This document shows, piece after piece, positions 8,592 through 17,917 of a stretch of DNA of 64,000 nucleotides. The translations under genes and the position numbers were made by a program. The number at the start of each line of letters is the position of its first letter. Position 1 is the first letter of the stretch. The notes under the pieces were generated by a model that saw only the letters and a program-made list of their open reading frames with translations, ran no database searches and was not told the origin of the DNA. Where the stretch lies: positions 1-64,000 of the forward strand of contig NZ_CAJYGQ010000008.1 of the NCBI RefSeq assembly GCF_913773635.1, read 5' to 3'. Source of the stretch: an uncultured Mucilaginibacter sp. (GTDB lineage: Bacteria; Bacteroidota; Bacteroidia; Sphingobacteriales; Sphingobacteriaceae).

Positions 8592-9530
8592 ATGATTTTA
8601 GAAGATTTTATTGCCTTTGATGCTAACGGGCTTTATTGTCGTTATGGTAACTTTTATTTAGATCCGCAGCAACCTGTAGAACATGCAATAATCAGCCATG
8701 CACACGGCGACCATGCGGTGCCTGGCAACCGCAACATACACTGCACAGCACCCACACGTGATTTTATGCACTTGCGCTATGGCAAAAATGCCGGCAAAAA
8801 CTTTGTAGTACATTCATGGCATGAATATTTTGAGGTGGGTGGCGTACGAATCAAATTCATATCGGCCGGACACATGCTTGGCTCGGCTCAAATAGTAATG
8901 GAATACAAAGGTGTTACTTACCTGTACACCGGCGACTATAAGTTACAGGCCAACCCTACCTGCCAACCTATTGAATGGGTACATGCCGATGTACTTATCA
9001 CCGAAAGCACCTTTGCCAATCCTCAAACACTACACCCTGATCCTGTTGCCGAGATAAAGAAACTGGAAAATATTAAAACGAACATTTTGCTGGGTGCTTA
9101 TGGCTTAGGCAAAGCACAACGGCTAATAAGAATGATAAATGACTTTGTTCCGCAAAAAAAAGTACTTGTACACTTCCGTATTGCGCCCCTAAATGCCATT
9201 TATGAAAAACATGACATTCATTTAGGAAATTATGAGCTTTACAGTCGTAAACTGATGAAAGCGCAAAACGAGTATGTTTACATTGTTCCGCCGTTTACAT
9301 TTGACAGTTACTACAAAGCTACAGGGGTTACAAGACTGTTTGCTTCAGGGTGGAAAAACCTCCAGGTGAATGAAAAAGATTCGCTGTATATATCAGACCA
9401 TGCCGATTGGGATGATGCTTTACAAACCATTGAACACGTAAAGCCCCAACAAGTATGGACCTTGCATGGTGATGGCTCCCATCTAAAAAATCACTTCGCC
9501 GGTAAGTTGATTACTAAATCATTGTCGTAA
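8592..9530 (+). CDS. MBL-fold nuclease of the ligase-associated exonuclease / beta-CASP-like group
   Basis: A 312-residue protein with a metallo-beta-lactamase core: the SHAHGDH metal-binding motif near residues 36-42, a second ligand region SAGHMLGSAQ, YTGDYKLQ, and the C-terminal SDHADWDDA. This layout matches bacterial homologues of mRNA 3'-processing factors, including the DNA-ligase-associated exonuclease (Lhr/LigD context) family. Here no ligase or Lhr helicase gene is adjacent, so a DNA-repair role is only a possibility. It may be cotranscribed with coaE. The 268 bases after it are AT-rich and I see no further gene there. Confidence 0.8.
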   Translation: MILEDFIAFDANGLYCRYGNFYLDPQQPVEHAIISHAHGDHAVPGNRNIHCTAPTRDFMHLRYGKNAGKNFVVHSWHEYFEVGGVRIKFISAGHMLGSAQIVMEYKGVTYLYTGDYKLQANPTCQPIEWVHADVLITESTFANPQTLHPDPVAEIKKLENIKTNILLGAYGLGKAQRLIRMINDFVPQKKVLVHFRIAPLNAIYEKHDIHLGNYELYSRKLMKAQNEYVYIVPPFTFDSYYKATGVTRLFASGWKNLQVNEKDSLYISDHADWDDALQTIEHVKPQQVWTLHGDGSHLKNHFAGKLITKSLS

Positions 9531-9798
9531 ACATACCTGTAACGCGCCTTTTTATATATAAGTTATCAATTGCGTAACCGCAAATCTTCTCTTACCTTAG
9601 CTAAAAAATTAACTAATATTTGAATTTAATAAATTAAACAGCAAATTTACGCCGAAGATTGATAAATGATATCTCGTTTAAATACAAGGTTTTTGATGTA
9701 TTATAAATCTTCAATACAAAATAATAAGTGGTTTTATAACCCAAAACAAAATTTAAGCAGGTAAATGTTACCCTCTTATTTGTTATAATTGTAATTGA

Positions 9799-10248
9799 AT
9801 GAAAATAGAAGACGAAATACAGAGCAGCAAATTTGAAGATAATTACCACAAAGCAGTAATTAATATATCATACACTTCGGGCTGGCTAAGTAATTTGCTA
9901 CGCTTAAATTTCGAAAAGTATAACCTTACCAGTCAGCAGTTTAACGTGCTGCGTATTTTACGCGGACAAAGGCCCAAACCTGTTACCATCAACATGATTA
10001 AGGAACGCATGATAGACAAGATGTCTGACGCATCGCGTATTGTTGATCGTTTGGTTCAAAAGGAGTTGGTATCTCGCTGCACCAATAATATTGACCGGCG
10101 TGCGGTTGATATACATATCACCAACAAAGGCCTTGAAATTTTAGATAAGATGGATGTTGAATTTAAAACATCAGATTTGTTCAGGCATAACCTTACTGAA
10201 GACGAGGCAGCGCAGCTTAGCGACTTATTAGACAAACTGAGGGGATAG
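9799..10248 (+). CDS. MarR family transcriptional regulator
   Basis: A 149-residue winged-helix protein. Helices before the DNA-binding unit contain YTSGWLSNLLRLNFEKYNLTSQQFNVLRIL. The recognition part reads TINMIKERMIDKMSDASRIVDRLVQKELV, and the wing contains DRRAVDIHITNKGLE, with the conserved DRR motif of MarR proteins. It probably dimerises and represses nearby promoters, with an unknown ligand. The large surface protein gene starts about 150 bases downstream on the same strand and could be a target or unrelated. Confidence 0.9.
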   Translation: MKIEDEIQSSKFEDNYHKAVINISYTSGWLSNLLRLNFEKYNLTSQQFNVLRILRGQRPKPVTINMIKERMIDKMSDASRIVDRLVQKELVSRCTNNIDRRAVDIHITNKGLEILDKMDVEFKTSDLFRHNLTEDEAAQLSDLLDKLRG

Positions 10249-10401
10249 CAACTTGCCTGTTGCGTTTTTCCAAACGGTTTATTAAACAATAAACTTTCAA
10301 TTTTGGGGTTAATGTAAAAAATGTTAAACAATGCCTTTAAGTTAGGTAGCATGTTTTTAGCATAGTATATTTACCACCATTACACCATTGGAGTTTTCCT
10401 G

Positions 10402-13122
10402 ATGATATACCGTTACGCTTTATCTATTCTTATCATATCCCTGTTTGGCTCTCCTGTATTTGCACAAAAGCAGGATAGTGTAAGCCTGAACAGCATTATT
10501 GAAAAAACAGGCAAAATGGCCAGCTCACGGCCTATTGAAAAATTGTACCTGCATTTTGATAAACCTTACTATGCTGTTGATGATACCGTTTTTTTTAAAG
10601 CATACTTAACAGACAACTATAAGCAACCCTCCCAACTGAGTAAGGTAATATACGTTGAGCTGATGAATAGCCGCGACTCATTGGTGCAAATGCTGAAGCT
10701 GCCTGTAAAAGAGGGCGTTGCTTACGGAAGCATACCACTGCCAGAGCTTACTTTCAGACAGGATAACTATCACATACGTGCTTATAGTAAATGGATGGCC
10801 AACTTTGATGCCGCGTACTTCTTTACTAAAACGCTGCCTGTTGGCAATGCTATTGACAAGCAAATAAACACTTCCATTACCTCCACAAAAACCGGTTCAG
10901 ATAAATCTTTACAAATTACATCACGCATAGTATTTAAAGATACCGATGGAAACCCGCAAGCCGGTAAAAAGGTAACCTGGGAGGTTAGCAGCAATGTTGA
11001 TGATGTAGCCAAAGGCAAAGGCACAACCGATCAGAACGGCGCACTTACCGTAACATTTACCAACAATAAGCAGATTGACTTAACTGGTGCAGCAATCACC
11101 GCATTTATTGATTTAGGTAGCGGAAAAAGAGCAGGCCGAAGCTTTCCGCTTAAATCAATATTAGGCAATGCCGATGTGCAGTTCTTTCCTGAAGGAGGCG
11201 AATTGCTCATTGGAACACGTACGCGTGTTGCAGTAAAAGCCGTATCATCAAACGGACGCGGAATTAATTTTACAGGTGTTATAACTGATAACAGCGGAGC
11301 CACAGTTGCCAATATCAGCTCACAACATGCTGGCATGGGCTCATTCACCATGCTGCCCGAAACCGGCAAACAGTATAAAGCAAACATTACATTTGCCAAC
11401 GGATTGAAAGCAAGTTATGACCTGCCCAAGGTGCAGGTTTCAGGCATAAATTTGAGCATGACAACAGCTGATGCTCAAAATGTAACGCTTAAAATGCTGG
11501 CAAGCCCGGCTTTCTTTGAAGCCAATAAGGGTAAAGTTTTTTATATCATAGCGCAAAGCTCAAACACAGTCTGCTTCGCAGCGCAAACAGCTTTGAAAGA
11601 GCAGGTTTTTTCTGCCAATATTCCGTCAAGTAAGTTTCCTACTGGAGTTGTACAATTTACTTTATTTACCAGTACGGGTATACCAGTAAGTGAGCGTTTA
11701 ATATTCGTTCAGCATAAAGATCAACTTAGCCTCAACGTAACCAGTGATAAGCCCGCGTATGGTGTAAGGCAAAAGGTTAAATTTAATGTAACTGCCAAAA
11801 ACAAAACGGGACCAGTTGACGGAAACTTCTCTGTATCGGTAATAGATGAAAGCAAGGTGCCTGTTGATGAGGATGGTGAAACAACCATACTAACCAGCTT
11901 GCTGTTAACATCTGATTTAAAAGGCTACATTGAGAAACCAAACTATTACTTTAACAAGGCTAATGATCAAACCGTGTCAGACCTTGATGTATTAATGTTA
12001 ACACAGGGATACCGTCGTTTCTCATATACTGATGTAATAGCAGGCAGGTTACAGCCAATAACGTATTTACCTGAGCAAGGCATTGAAATAGCAGGCACTT
12101 TACGTACGCTTAACGGCATGCCTTTTAAAGGTGGGAATGTACGTTTGTACATTCCTGATAAGTATTTTTCAGCCAATGCAGTGAGTGATCCGGAGGGTCG
12201 TTTTAAATTTAGCAATTTGTCGTTCCCTGATTCCATGAAGATAATTGCTACTGCTAAAAATAATTATAATGGCAAAAACCTGATGTTGATGCTCGAGCCT
12301 ATCACCTACCCGGCCATTAACAAAAATCAACTTTACCCTGATGAGGTTGCCAATATTGACAGCACCATGCGCCCTTACCTGCTAAACAGTAAAAAACAGT
12401 TTAACAGTATGCACGTGCTTAAAGAAGTAGTTGTACGTGCGCCTAAAACTGCTAAAATTAACCATACGGCTTACCCTGCCCTTTCAGGCTTAAGCAGTAT
12501 CCCGGACCATTTAGTAACCGGCGACCGCTTTATTTGCCCTATGTTGCTAACCTGCTTACAAGGCACGCTTATGGGTGTAACTTATGATCAAAGCACTAAT
12601 GCGTTTTACGTAACCCGCGATTACAACCAGGGCCGCAGGGTACCAATGGCTATTTATGTACGCGGTATGCCTGTTGATGTAAATTACCTTGCGAGCATGC
12701 AATCAACAGATGTTGAATCGGTTGAAATCTTTTTGCGCGATGATTTAGGCTTGATTAACAATGCCAACCAAACTAACGGCGTATTGGTGTTTAACACTAA
12801 AACACCACCAAAAGGCACAAAAATAAGCTTACAAGAGTTACAGGAACTTATTCCACAGCCTAATACTGTTAATATAATGCCTAAGGGTTATAATATTGCA
12901 CGCGAGTTTTATATGCCTAAGTACGATGTGCCCAAACCTGTAGGTATGGATTTACGCAGTACTATTTACTGGAACCCCCGGGTAGTTACTGATAAGGCTA
13001 CCGGTGCTACAAGCGTAGAATTTTACAACGCCGATGGCAAAGGAAGCTACCGCGCAGTAATTGAAGGCTTTGATAAAGACGGTAACATAGGCCGGTCGGT
13101 TTACCGGTACAAAGTGCAGTAA
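10402..13122 (+). CDS. Large exported protein with MG2-like repeats and a TonB-plug-like C-terminal domain
   Basis: A 906-residue protein with a signal peptide ending near FAQKQ. The first part has the macroglobulin-like opening typical of Bacteroidota (EKLYLHFDKPYYAVDDTVFFKAYL), then several Ig-like beta domains, including an A2M-type bait-side segment DKPAYGVRQKVKFNVTAK. A carboxypeptidase-regulatory-like module sits near residues 565-630. From about residue 670 it resembles a TonB receptor plug (LKEVVVRAPK, then YVRGMPVDVNYLASM and DVESVEIFL) but no 22-strand barrel follows. It is probably a periplasmic or outer-membrane protein whose function is unknown. The methyltransferase gene starts directly after its stop. 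Confidence 0.8.
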   Translation: MIYRYALSILIISLFGSPVFAQKQDSVSLNSIIEKTGKMASSRPIEKLYLHFDKPYYAVDDTVFFKAYLTDNYKQPSQLSKVIYVELMNSRDSLVQMLKLPVKEGVAYGSIPLPELTFRQDNYHIRAYSKWMANFDAAYFFTKTLPVGNAIDKQINTSITSTKTGSDKSLQITSRIVFKDTDGNPQAGKKVTWEVSSNVDDVAKGKGTTDQNGALTVTFTNNKQIDLTGAAITAFIDLGSGKRAGRSFPLKSILGNADVQFFPEGGELLIGTRTRVAVKAVSSNGRGINFTGVITDNSGATVANISSQHAGMGSFTMLPETGKQYKANITFANGLKASYDLPKVQVSGINLSMTTADAQNVTLKMLASPAFFEANKGKVFYIIAQSSNTVCFAAQTALKEQVFSANIPSSKFPTGVVQFTLFTSTGIPVSERLIFVQHKDQLSLNVTSDKPAYGVRQKVKFNVTAKNKTGPVDGNFSVSVIDESKVPVDEDGETTILTSLLLTSDLKGYIEKPNYYFNKANDQTVSDLDVLMLTQGYRRFSYTDVIAGRLQPITYLPEQGIEIAGTLRTLNGMPFKGGNVRLYIPDKYFSANAVSDPEGRFKFSNLSFPDSMKIIATAKNNYNGKNLMLMLEPITYPAINKNQLYPDEVANIDSTMRPYLLNSKKQFNSMHVLKEVVVRAPKTAKINHTAYPALSGLSSIPDHLVTGDRFICPMLLTCLQGTLMGVTYDQSTNAFYVTRDYNQGRRVPMAIYVRGMPVDVNYLASMQSTDVESVEIFLRDDLGLINNANQTNGVLVFNTKTPPKGTKISLQELQELIPQPNTVNIMPKGYNIAREFYMPKYDVPKPVGMDLRSTIYWNPRVVTDKATGATSVEFYNADGKGSYRAVIEGFDKDGNIGRSVYRYKVQ

Positions 13123-13737
13123 ATGATGACTAACAACTTGCAGCAAACTTTCGGTAACATTGATATCTATCTGTTCGATCAGTTATTGAAGGGCCGTTAC
13201 GATAATTGCCGGAAGGTGCTGGATGTAGGATGCGGAGGCGGCAGAAACCTGATTTGGTTTCTGCAAAACAATTACGAGGTGCACGGCATCGACCCTAATC
13301 GCGAAGCAATTGAAAATGTAAAGCAATTATCTGCTCACCTGGCCACCTCAAACAGTTTGCAAAACTTTGAGACTGGCGTTGCAGAAAACTTACCATTTGC
13401 AGATGGAAGCTTTGATTTGCTCATTTGCAGCGCCGTTTTGCATTTTGCCAACAATCATGAGCATTTTGATAACATGCTGCGTTCAATGTGGCGCGTTTTA
13501 AAGCATGGCGGCTATTTGTTTGTGCGGCTGGCATCAAACATAGGTATTGAAAACTTAGTGCAGCACACCGGCGGCGGCCGTTATTTGCTGCCCGATGGTT
13601 CGGAGCGGTACTTGGTGGATGAAGAAAGATTGCTTAATTACACTACCGAATTAGGCGGCTATTTACATGAGCCCATCAAAACTACAAACGTTCAAAACTT
13701 ACGATGTATGACCACCTGGTGTTTGCAAAAACTGTAA
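13123..13737 (+). CDS. Class I SAM-dependent methyltransferase
   Basis: A 204-residue enzyme with motif I VLDVGCGGGRNL near residues 29-40, an acidic motif II HGIDPNREAI, and motif IV region DLLICSAVLHFA, all of the Methyltransf_11 type. The substrate cannot be read from the sequence. The start ATG abuts the stop codon of the previous gene with no spacer, and a second ATG follows immediately, so translational coupling to the surface protein is likely. Confidence 0.87.
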   Translation: MMTNNLQQTFGNIDIYLFDQLLKGRYDNCRKVLDVGCGGGRNLIWFLQNNYEVHGIDPNREAIENVKQLSAHLATSNSLQNFETGVAENLPFADGSFDLLICSAVLHFANNHEHFDNMLRSMWRVLKHGGYLFVRLASNIGIENLVQHTGGGRYLLPDGSERYLVDEERLLNYTTELGGYLHEPIKTTNVQNLRCMTTWCLQKL

Positions 13738-13762
13738 ACACCACAACTATATTAAACTTTTG

Positions 13763-14518
13763 TCAGTTATCTAAGCCTTTAATTTGCAGTTTGTACTTTG
13801 GCGGCAATATGGCTTCTTTAAGCAACCAGTCGAGCTTTAATTGCTTAGCTAACTTGTACAGCCCCAATACCGGCCCGAGCCACTGAAGGCTGTTGAAATT
13901 TAAAAGCTTAAAAACCTGGTTGGGTACAAGCAGCATTTGTACCTGCTTCAATAATAGGTAACGCCCGGTGCCCAAATGTTTGCGGTACTGCCTGTACAGG
14001 TCAATTGTAAAGGTGCTGCAAACTAAGTTTTCCTTTAAATGATTTTCGCGCATTACAATCCATTCGCTATAGCTTTGGGGTAAGTCTTGTATTTGCATAC
14101 GCTTACCAAGGCGATAAAAAACATCATAAAGCTCGCGTTTTTCGTTGTCTGTAAGTTTACGTTCAAGCAGTTCAAATGATCGTACCGAGTAATCAATCAA
14201 AAGATACAAAACATCGCGGTAAGCCCATTGAGGTATTTCCATACCCCTTGCAGTTTCTACTCCTTTATGTATAGCAGTAATTTTATCTATAGCCCATAAT
14301 GCATCATCATACTTCGAGAACAATATTTTCTTGGAATATTCAACGGTTGAAAATAAGCGTGCTAACGGATCGGCAGGTAAGTTACCGGTAAAGTAAAGCC
14401 AGTCTACCGCCTTATTAAGTGCAAACTCAGCCGCTGCACCGGCAAATATGAAAAGAACGGTATCAGCCTTCCCCCATATACTACGCACTATCGAATCCTC
14501 ACTCACAAAATATTTCAT
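13763..14518 (-). CDS. Oxygenase MpaB / DUF2236 family protein
   Basis: A 251-residue protein starting MKYFVSEDSIVRSIWG, the usual opening of DUF2236 (MpaB/rubber-oxygenase-like catalytic domain). It continues with LLFAGAAA-like and DPLARLFST segments and a central WAYRDVLYLLIDYSVRSFELL. Related proteins use a b-type haem bound by conserved His residues. The typical HxxH-rich loop is less obvious here, so catalytic activity is uncertain. I chose the ATG at 14518 rather than 24 bases upstream because the family motif starts there and a promoter box lies just upstream. Confidence 0.72.
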   Translation of the reverse strand: MKYFVSEDSIVRSIWGKADTVLFIFAGAAAEFALNKAVDWLYFTGNLPADPLARLFSTVEYSKKILFSKYDDALWAIDKITAIHKGVETARGMEIPQWAYRDVLYLLIDYSVRSFELLERKLTDNEKRELYDVFYRLGKRMQIQDLPQSYSEWIVMRENHLKENLVCSTFTIDLYRQYRKHLGTGRYLLLKQVQMLLVPNQVFKLLNFNSLQWLGPVLGLYKLAKQLKLDWLLKEAILPPKYKLQIKGLDN

Positions 14519-14539
14519 AGTTAAAAGTACTTTTATATA

Positions 14540-14547
14540 CAAAGTTA
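14540..14547 (-). promoter_or_regulatory. Candidate -7 box (TAACTTTG) for the MpaB-like gene
   Basis: Read on the minus strand, TAACTTTG matches TAnnTTTG and ends 21 bases before the ATG at 14518, predicting a short leader. This supports the shorter start codon. Confidence 0.5.
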
Positions 14548-14618
14548 ATCAATTAAACTAAGTTTTAACTCACTTACATTTCACATTACTTATATAAATA
14601 TCTAAACAAAACCCCTTA

Positions 14619-14639
14619 GTAATTACTCATAGTAATTAC
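14619..14639. promoter_or_regulatory. Two copies of the palindrome GTAATTAC between divergent genes
   Basis: GTAATTAC occurs at 14619-14626 and 14632-14639, centres 13 bases apart, inside the 176-base divergent gap between the MpaB-like and LprI-like genes. Each copy is preceded by A or TA. The arrangement resembles paired half-sites for a dimeric regulator, but no regulator is identified. Confidence 0.35.
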
Positions 14640-14694
14640 CAAGTATTAAAACATTATTGAAGTATGAGCACTTATACTTTGCAATAAATTTCAG

Positions 14695-15111
14695 ATGATC
14701 ATGTCAAGTCTTACAAAGCTAATCCCGGGAATTATATTAATAGCCATTCTTACAATCTTCAGCCATACCGCTGTGGCGCAGTCACAAGCAACTATGACAG
14801 CTGATGCCAACAAAAAATATCAGCAAGCTGATAAGGAGCTAAATACCGTATTTGCACAAATTGTTAAAGAGTATTCGAAAAAACCGGTTTTTGTAAGAAA
14901 AATGAGAGCAGCGCAGCGCTTGTGGATCAAATTACGGAATGCGGATCTGGCTGCCCGGTTCCCTGATGCCGGCGGAAGTTCGGCAGCAATGTGTAAGGCC
15001 TTTTACCTTGAAAATGTAACAAGAGAACGTACCAAATACTTACGCGCCTGGATAACCGGAATACCCGAGGGAGATGTTTGCAGCGGATCGATAAAAATTG
15101 GGCAACCGTAA
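14695..15111 (+). CDS. LprI-like / DUF1311 exported protein
   Basis: A 138-residue protein with a signal peptide (ending near AVAQSQA) and a DUF1311 domain. Its diagnostic pattern is ADKELNTVFAQIVKEY, then MRAAQRLWIKLRNADLAARF, and a Cys in AAMCKAFYLENVTRERTKYLR. The family includes the mycobacterial lysozyme inhibitor LprI. Two Cys remain (in AAMCKAF and GDVCSGS) and could form a disulfide. It is probably periplasmic. It is divergent from the MpaB-like gene and converges with the SRPBCC gene. Confidence 0.82.
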   Translation: MIMSSLTKLIPGIILIAILTIFSHTAVAQSQATMTADANKKYQQADKELNTVFAQIVKEYSKKPVFVRKMRAAQRLWIKLRNADLAARFPDAGGSSAAMCKAFYLENVTRERTKYLRAWITGIPEGDVCSGSIKIGQP

Positions 15112-15120
15112 AACTTATAA

Positions 15121-15609
15121 TTACCTGCCGCAGGTAAAGGCAAAGGATTGACTATTTATGACTTCTTCTGCTGCTTGCTTGATGTATGAGTTGCGACGCT
15201 GAAGTAATTTTGTAAGATAAGGTTTCAATAGCCACCTGTCAACCATATTCCCCAGATAGCCAAAAGGCGAACGGAAAACAAATTCGTCTTCCATAAGCGT
15301 GCCATTACGTTGCGGCCAAAAAGCATGGTAATGCCGCATGTATTTAAACGGACCAATAGTCATTGCGTCAACAAAATATCCCGGTGCATTCATTTCAATA
15401 ATCTTTACAGTCATTTTAAAAGGGATGCAAAAGTGCCTGGCTTTCCACGTTACGGTATCATTTAAACAAATCAGGCCTTTGGTAATGCCTGTAACTGCCT
15501 TTTCGCTGTGGCTATGCATGCTTTTAACGTGTAAATCAATACTGCGCGAAAGGTAAAAGCAATTAACAACCGGTGCTTCAATAAATGTTTGTAGTTTGAT
15601 TACTGCCAT
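15121..15609 (-). CDS. SRPBCC (START/Bet v1-like) family protein
   Basis: A 162-residue protein with the usual SRPBCC opening (IKLQTFIEAPVVNCFYLSRSIDLHVKSM), a central TWKARHFCIPFKMTVKI, and MRHYHAFWPQRNGTLMEDEFVFRSPFGYLG before a long C-terminal helix. Such proteins enclose hydrophobic ligands, but the ligand is unknown. It lies last in the operon led by the GbsR-like regulator, next to the TIGR01777 gene, a combination seen widely in Bacteroidota and other groups. Confidence 0.85.
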   Translation of the reverse strand: MAVIKLQTFIEAPVVNCFYLSRSIDLHVKSMHSHSEKAVTGITKGLICLNDTVTWKARHFCIPFKMTVKIIEMNAPGYFVDAMTIGPFKYMRHYHAFWPQRNGTLMEDEFVFRSPFGYLGNMVDRWLLKPYLTKLLQRRNSYIKQAAEEVINSQSFAFTCGR

Positions 15610-15683
15610 TCAAGTTTTGAGTTTAATAGTCACAGCATAAGCAAATATTGATTAGCAGGTGCCTCATCTCTGTTAAAATCATT

Positions 15684-16610
15684 TTATTGACTACTTATAA
15701 TCTTATCTACAGCTTGTGGCGCAGTCACATACTTAAACGTATAGCCAGCATCAAGTAAGCGTTTTGGAGTAACCCAACGGCTTTTAAGTATTAACTCTGT
15801 CTCGGTTCCAATAAGCAGCGCACCTATTTCAAGCAACCAGCCTGGCGCAGGTAACCCAATTAATGAACGACAACTCTTGCGTATGCTAAGCATTAAATCT
15901 GAGTTTTGTATTGCTTGTGGTGCGGTGCAGTTAATTACTCCATCAAGCTCATTGTGCTCTAGTAAAAATTGTGTTATGCCGGCAACATCACGCTCATGTA
16001 TCCATGATACATATTGTTTTCCGTTACCTTGCTTGCCACCCAAGCCAAATTTCACCAGGTTGTGCAACCTCGGGAATACGCCGTCACTTGCACCTAATAC
16101 AATGCCCATTCGCAAGGCAATTTTTCGTGTGGCAGGTGTAACGGTATCGAAAAATGTTTTTTCCCATTGTTTACATACATCTACAGAAAATCCACTACCA
16201 ATTTGGCCAGTATAATCATCCTGCGCGCAATCTTCAGCGTGGCGATAAATTGTTGCTGATGTTATATTGATCCAAAGTTTTGGCGGGTGGGAAAGCTTGC
16301 CTATAACTTTACCTAACAAAGCTGTAGGTACAACTCTTGATGCAATTATTTCCTTTTTATTTTTCTCGGTATACCGGCAGTTTACGTTTTTGCCACAAAG
16401 GTTTATTAGCATATCGGCATTATCCAATACTTTGGTCCAGTCGCCTTCATTTTGGCCGTCCCAAAAAACAGTTTTTATGTTTTCGTTGCTCGCAGCCGGC
16501 TTGCGGCTTAGTATAATCACTTGGTTAGCCTCGTGTCTATAAAAGTTTGCCAGTACTGTGCCCAGGTAACCGTTACCTCCAGCAAGTACAATTTTATTGT
16601 ACTTTTTCAT
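15684..16610 (-). CDS. TIGR01777 family NAD(P)-dependent epimerase-like protein
   Basis: A 308-residue short-chain dehydrogenase-like protein. The nucleotide-binding motif GGNGYLGTVLA lies at residues 12-22. Family-specific segments follow: FWDGQNEGDW, LINLCGKNVNCRYTEKNKKEI, the region around LWINITSATIYRHAED, and a C-terminal DUF1731-like end (KSRWVTPKRLLDAGYTFKY). The family includes E. coli YfcH, and its reaction is unknown. It starts one base after the DCC gene stop. Confidence 0.88.
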   Translation of the reverse strand: MKKYNKIVLAGGNGYLGTVLANFYRHEANQVIILSRKPAASNENIKTVFWDGQNEGDWTKVLDNADMLINLCGKNVNCRYTEKNKKEIIASRVVPTALLGKVIGKLSHPPKLWINITSATIYRHAEDCAQDDYTGQIGSGFSVDVCKQWEKTFFDTVTPATRKIALRMGIVLGASDGVFPRLHNLVKFGLGGKQGNGKQYVSWIHERDVAGITQFLLEHNELDGVINCTAPQAIQNSDLMLSIRKSCRSLIGLPAPGWLLEIGALLIGTETELILKSRWVTPKRLLDAGYTFKYVTAPQAVDKIISSQ

Positions 16611-16611
16611 T

Positions 16612-17433
16612 TTAGTTGTTTAAATAAATAAGTGCTAAAACCAATAATCGGTAGGCCATCCAGCTTATGGTAAGCAGCCATCCAAGCTTCAATATCCGTG
16701 TGCGGCGTATATGCTCAAGCAACATCAAACCTGCTACGCCCAAAAAGCAAAAAGTATAAACCCAGGCATCCAACGCTATATAAACACCTAGGCTCAAAAC
16801 CGGCAGTAACAACAATGCACCGCGAAAAGATATAGTCATCATATTGCCCAGGTAGTCCCAGCGCTTAGCAGGCATAAACACTGAGATTACAACGCCCTGA
16901 AACAATATCTGACCGCCGCAAATAAAGTATTCCCTTAACATATGCCCTACTGGCACAACGAGTGCCAGATGTACTGCATAGCTGGTTAAAACCAAGGCAA
17001 CAGCCAACCATGTAAATATCAAATAGGCAACCCTGTAGCCCAACCTAAATGATGGCTGTAACGGATCATCGTCCTTATTAACCGCAGGTATAATTACCCT
17101 GCGGTTGTAAGATATAAATGCATAAACTTTACGAAGTAGCCATATGAAAGGGGCAAAACCAAACAGCGGTTTAAAAACAGGCCATGCATTCCCGAATACT
17201 TTTAATAAACTTTCGATGCCGTAACTTACCTGGCCTGTTTTGGTATTCACCAAGGCAATTTCATTTACTGCACGGTGCAGATCAACCACAGGGCAAACCT
17301 CGGTGGGCATGTTTTGATAGCTTGCCCTGCCATTATTATCAAGCATGCCAGCGTTTACAAACGTTTTAGTATACAGCTTGCACATAGGGCAATTTGCATC
17401 GTAAAGTATGATGTGGTTTTCGAGCGTCTTCAT
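16612..17433 (-). CDS. DCC-type thiol-disulfide oxidoreductase domain fused to membrane segments
   Basis: A 273-residue protein. The N-terminal 130 residues form a DUF393/DCC domain with ILYDANCPMCKLYTKTF (CxxC at residues 15-18, where the usual DxxCPxC reads DANCPMC). The rest contains about four to five membrane helices, including LIFTWLAVALVLTSYAVHLALVV and LLLLPVLSLGVYIAL. This domain-plus-membrane architecture suggests a membrane-bound redox protein. It sits in the operon with the TIGR01777 and SRPBCC genes. Confidence 0.83.
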   Translation of the reverse strand: MKTLENHIILYDANCPMCKLYTKTFVNAGMLDNNGRASYQNMPTEVCPVVDLHRAVNEIALVNTKTGQVSYGIESLLKVFGNAWPVFKPLFGFAPFIWLLRKVYAFISYNRRVIIPAVNKDDDPLQPSFRLGYRVAYLIFTWLAVALVLTSYAVHLALVVPVGHMLREYFICGGQILFQGVVISVFMPAKRWDYLGNMMTISFRGALLLLPVLSLGVYIALDAWVYTFCFLGVAGLMLLEHIRRTRILKLGWLLTISWMAYRLLVLALIYLNN

Positions 17434-17470
17434 GGCTTATTCAATTTGGCTATGAAATGAAATACAAATA

Positions 17471-17842
17471 CTATTGGTTATGAGGCTGGCTACCTGTTTG
17501 CTGGGCACGGCTGCGCAGCTTAAAAAATATGGTAAGGTTAAGAAAATGCATGGCGCCTAATATTAAAATGATAGTGCCTATTTTACGGCTCAACACCTCA
17601 ATGAGTACACGGGCATCGGCAATTACTCCCGTTTCTTTAAGTACCAGTGATATGTAACCAACGTTGATAAGGTAAAAGCCAACCACCAGTAATTTGTTTA
17701 CAGAATCGGCGAGGAGTGTATTTCCATGGAAAATGTCGACCAAAAATATGCGCCCGTTACTAAATAAAACCCTGGCAACCCAAACAGTTAAAGCAATGCT
17801 GATTAACAAATAAACAATGTAGGTTAAAATGAAGTAGTTCAT
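17471..17842 (-). CDS. Small membrane protein of unknown function
   Basis: A 123-residue protein with three predicted membrane helices: YFILTYIVYLLISIALTVWVA, LLVVGFYLINVGYISLVL and GTIILILGAMHFLNLTIFF. The tail is polar and Gln-rich. I do not recognise a named family. It lies between the GbsR-like regulator and the DCC gene on the same strand with short gaps (75 and 37 bases), so it is likely a member of the same operon. Confidence 0.72.
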   Translation of the reverse strand: MNYFILTYIVYLLISIALTVWVARVLFSNGRIFLVDIFHGNTLLADSVNKLLVVGFYLINVGYISLVLKETGVIADARVLIEVLSRKIGTIILILGAMHFLNLTIFFKLRSRAQQTGSQPHNQ

Positions 17843-17917
17843 GATGTGATAAATTAAATGTATAATAATTATTGAATTTTCAGTATTTTTTGAAAGATTG
17901 ATTTAAAAAAATAAGAT

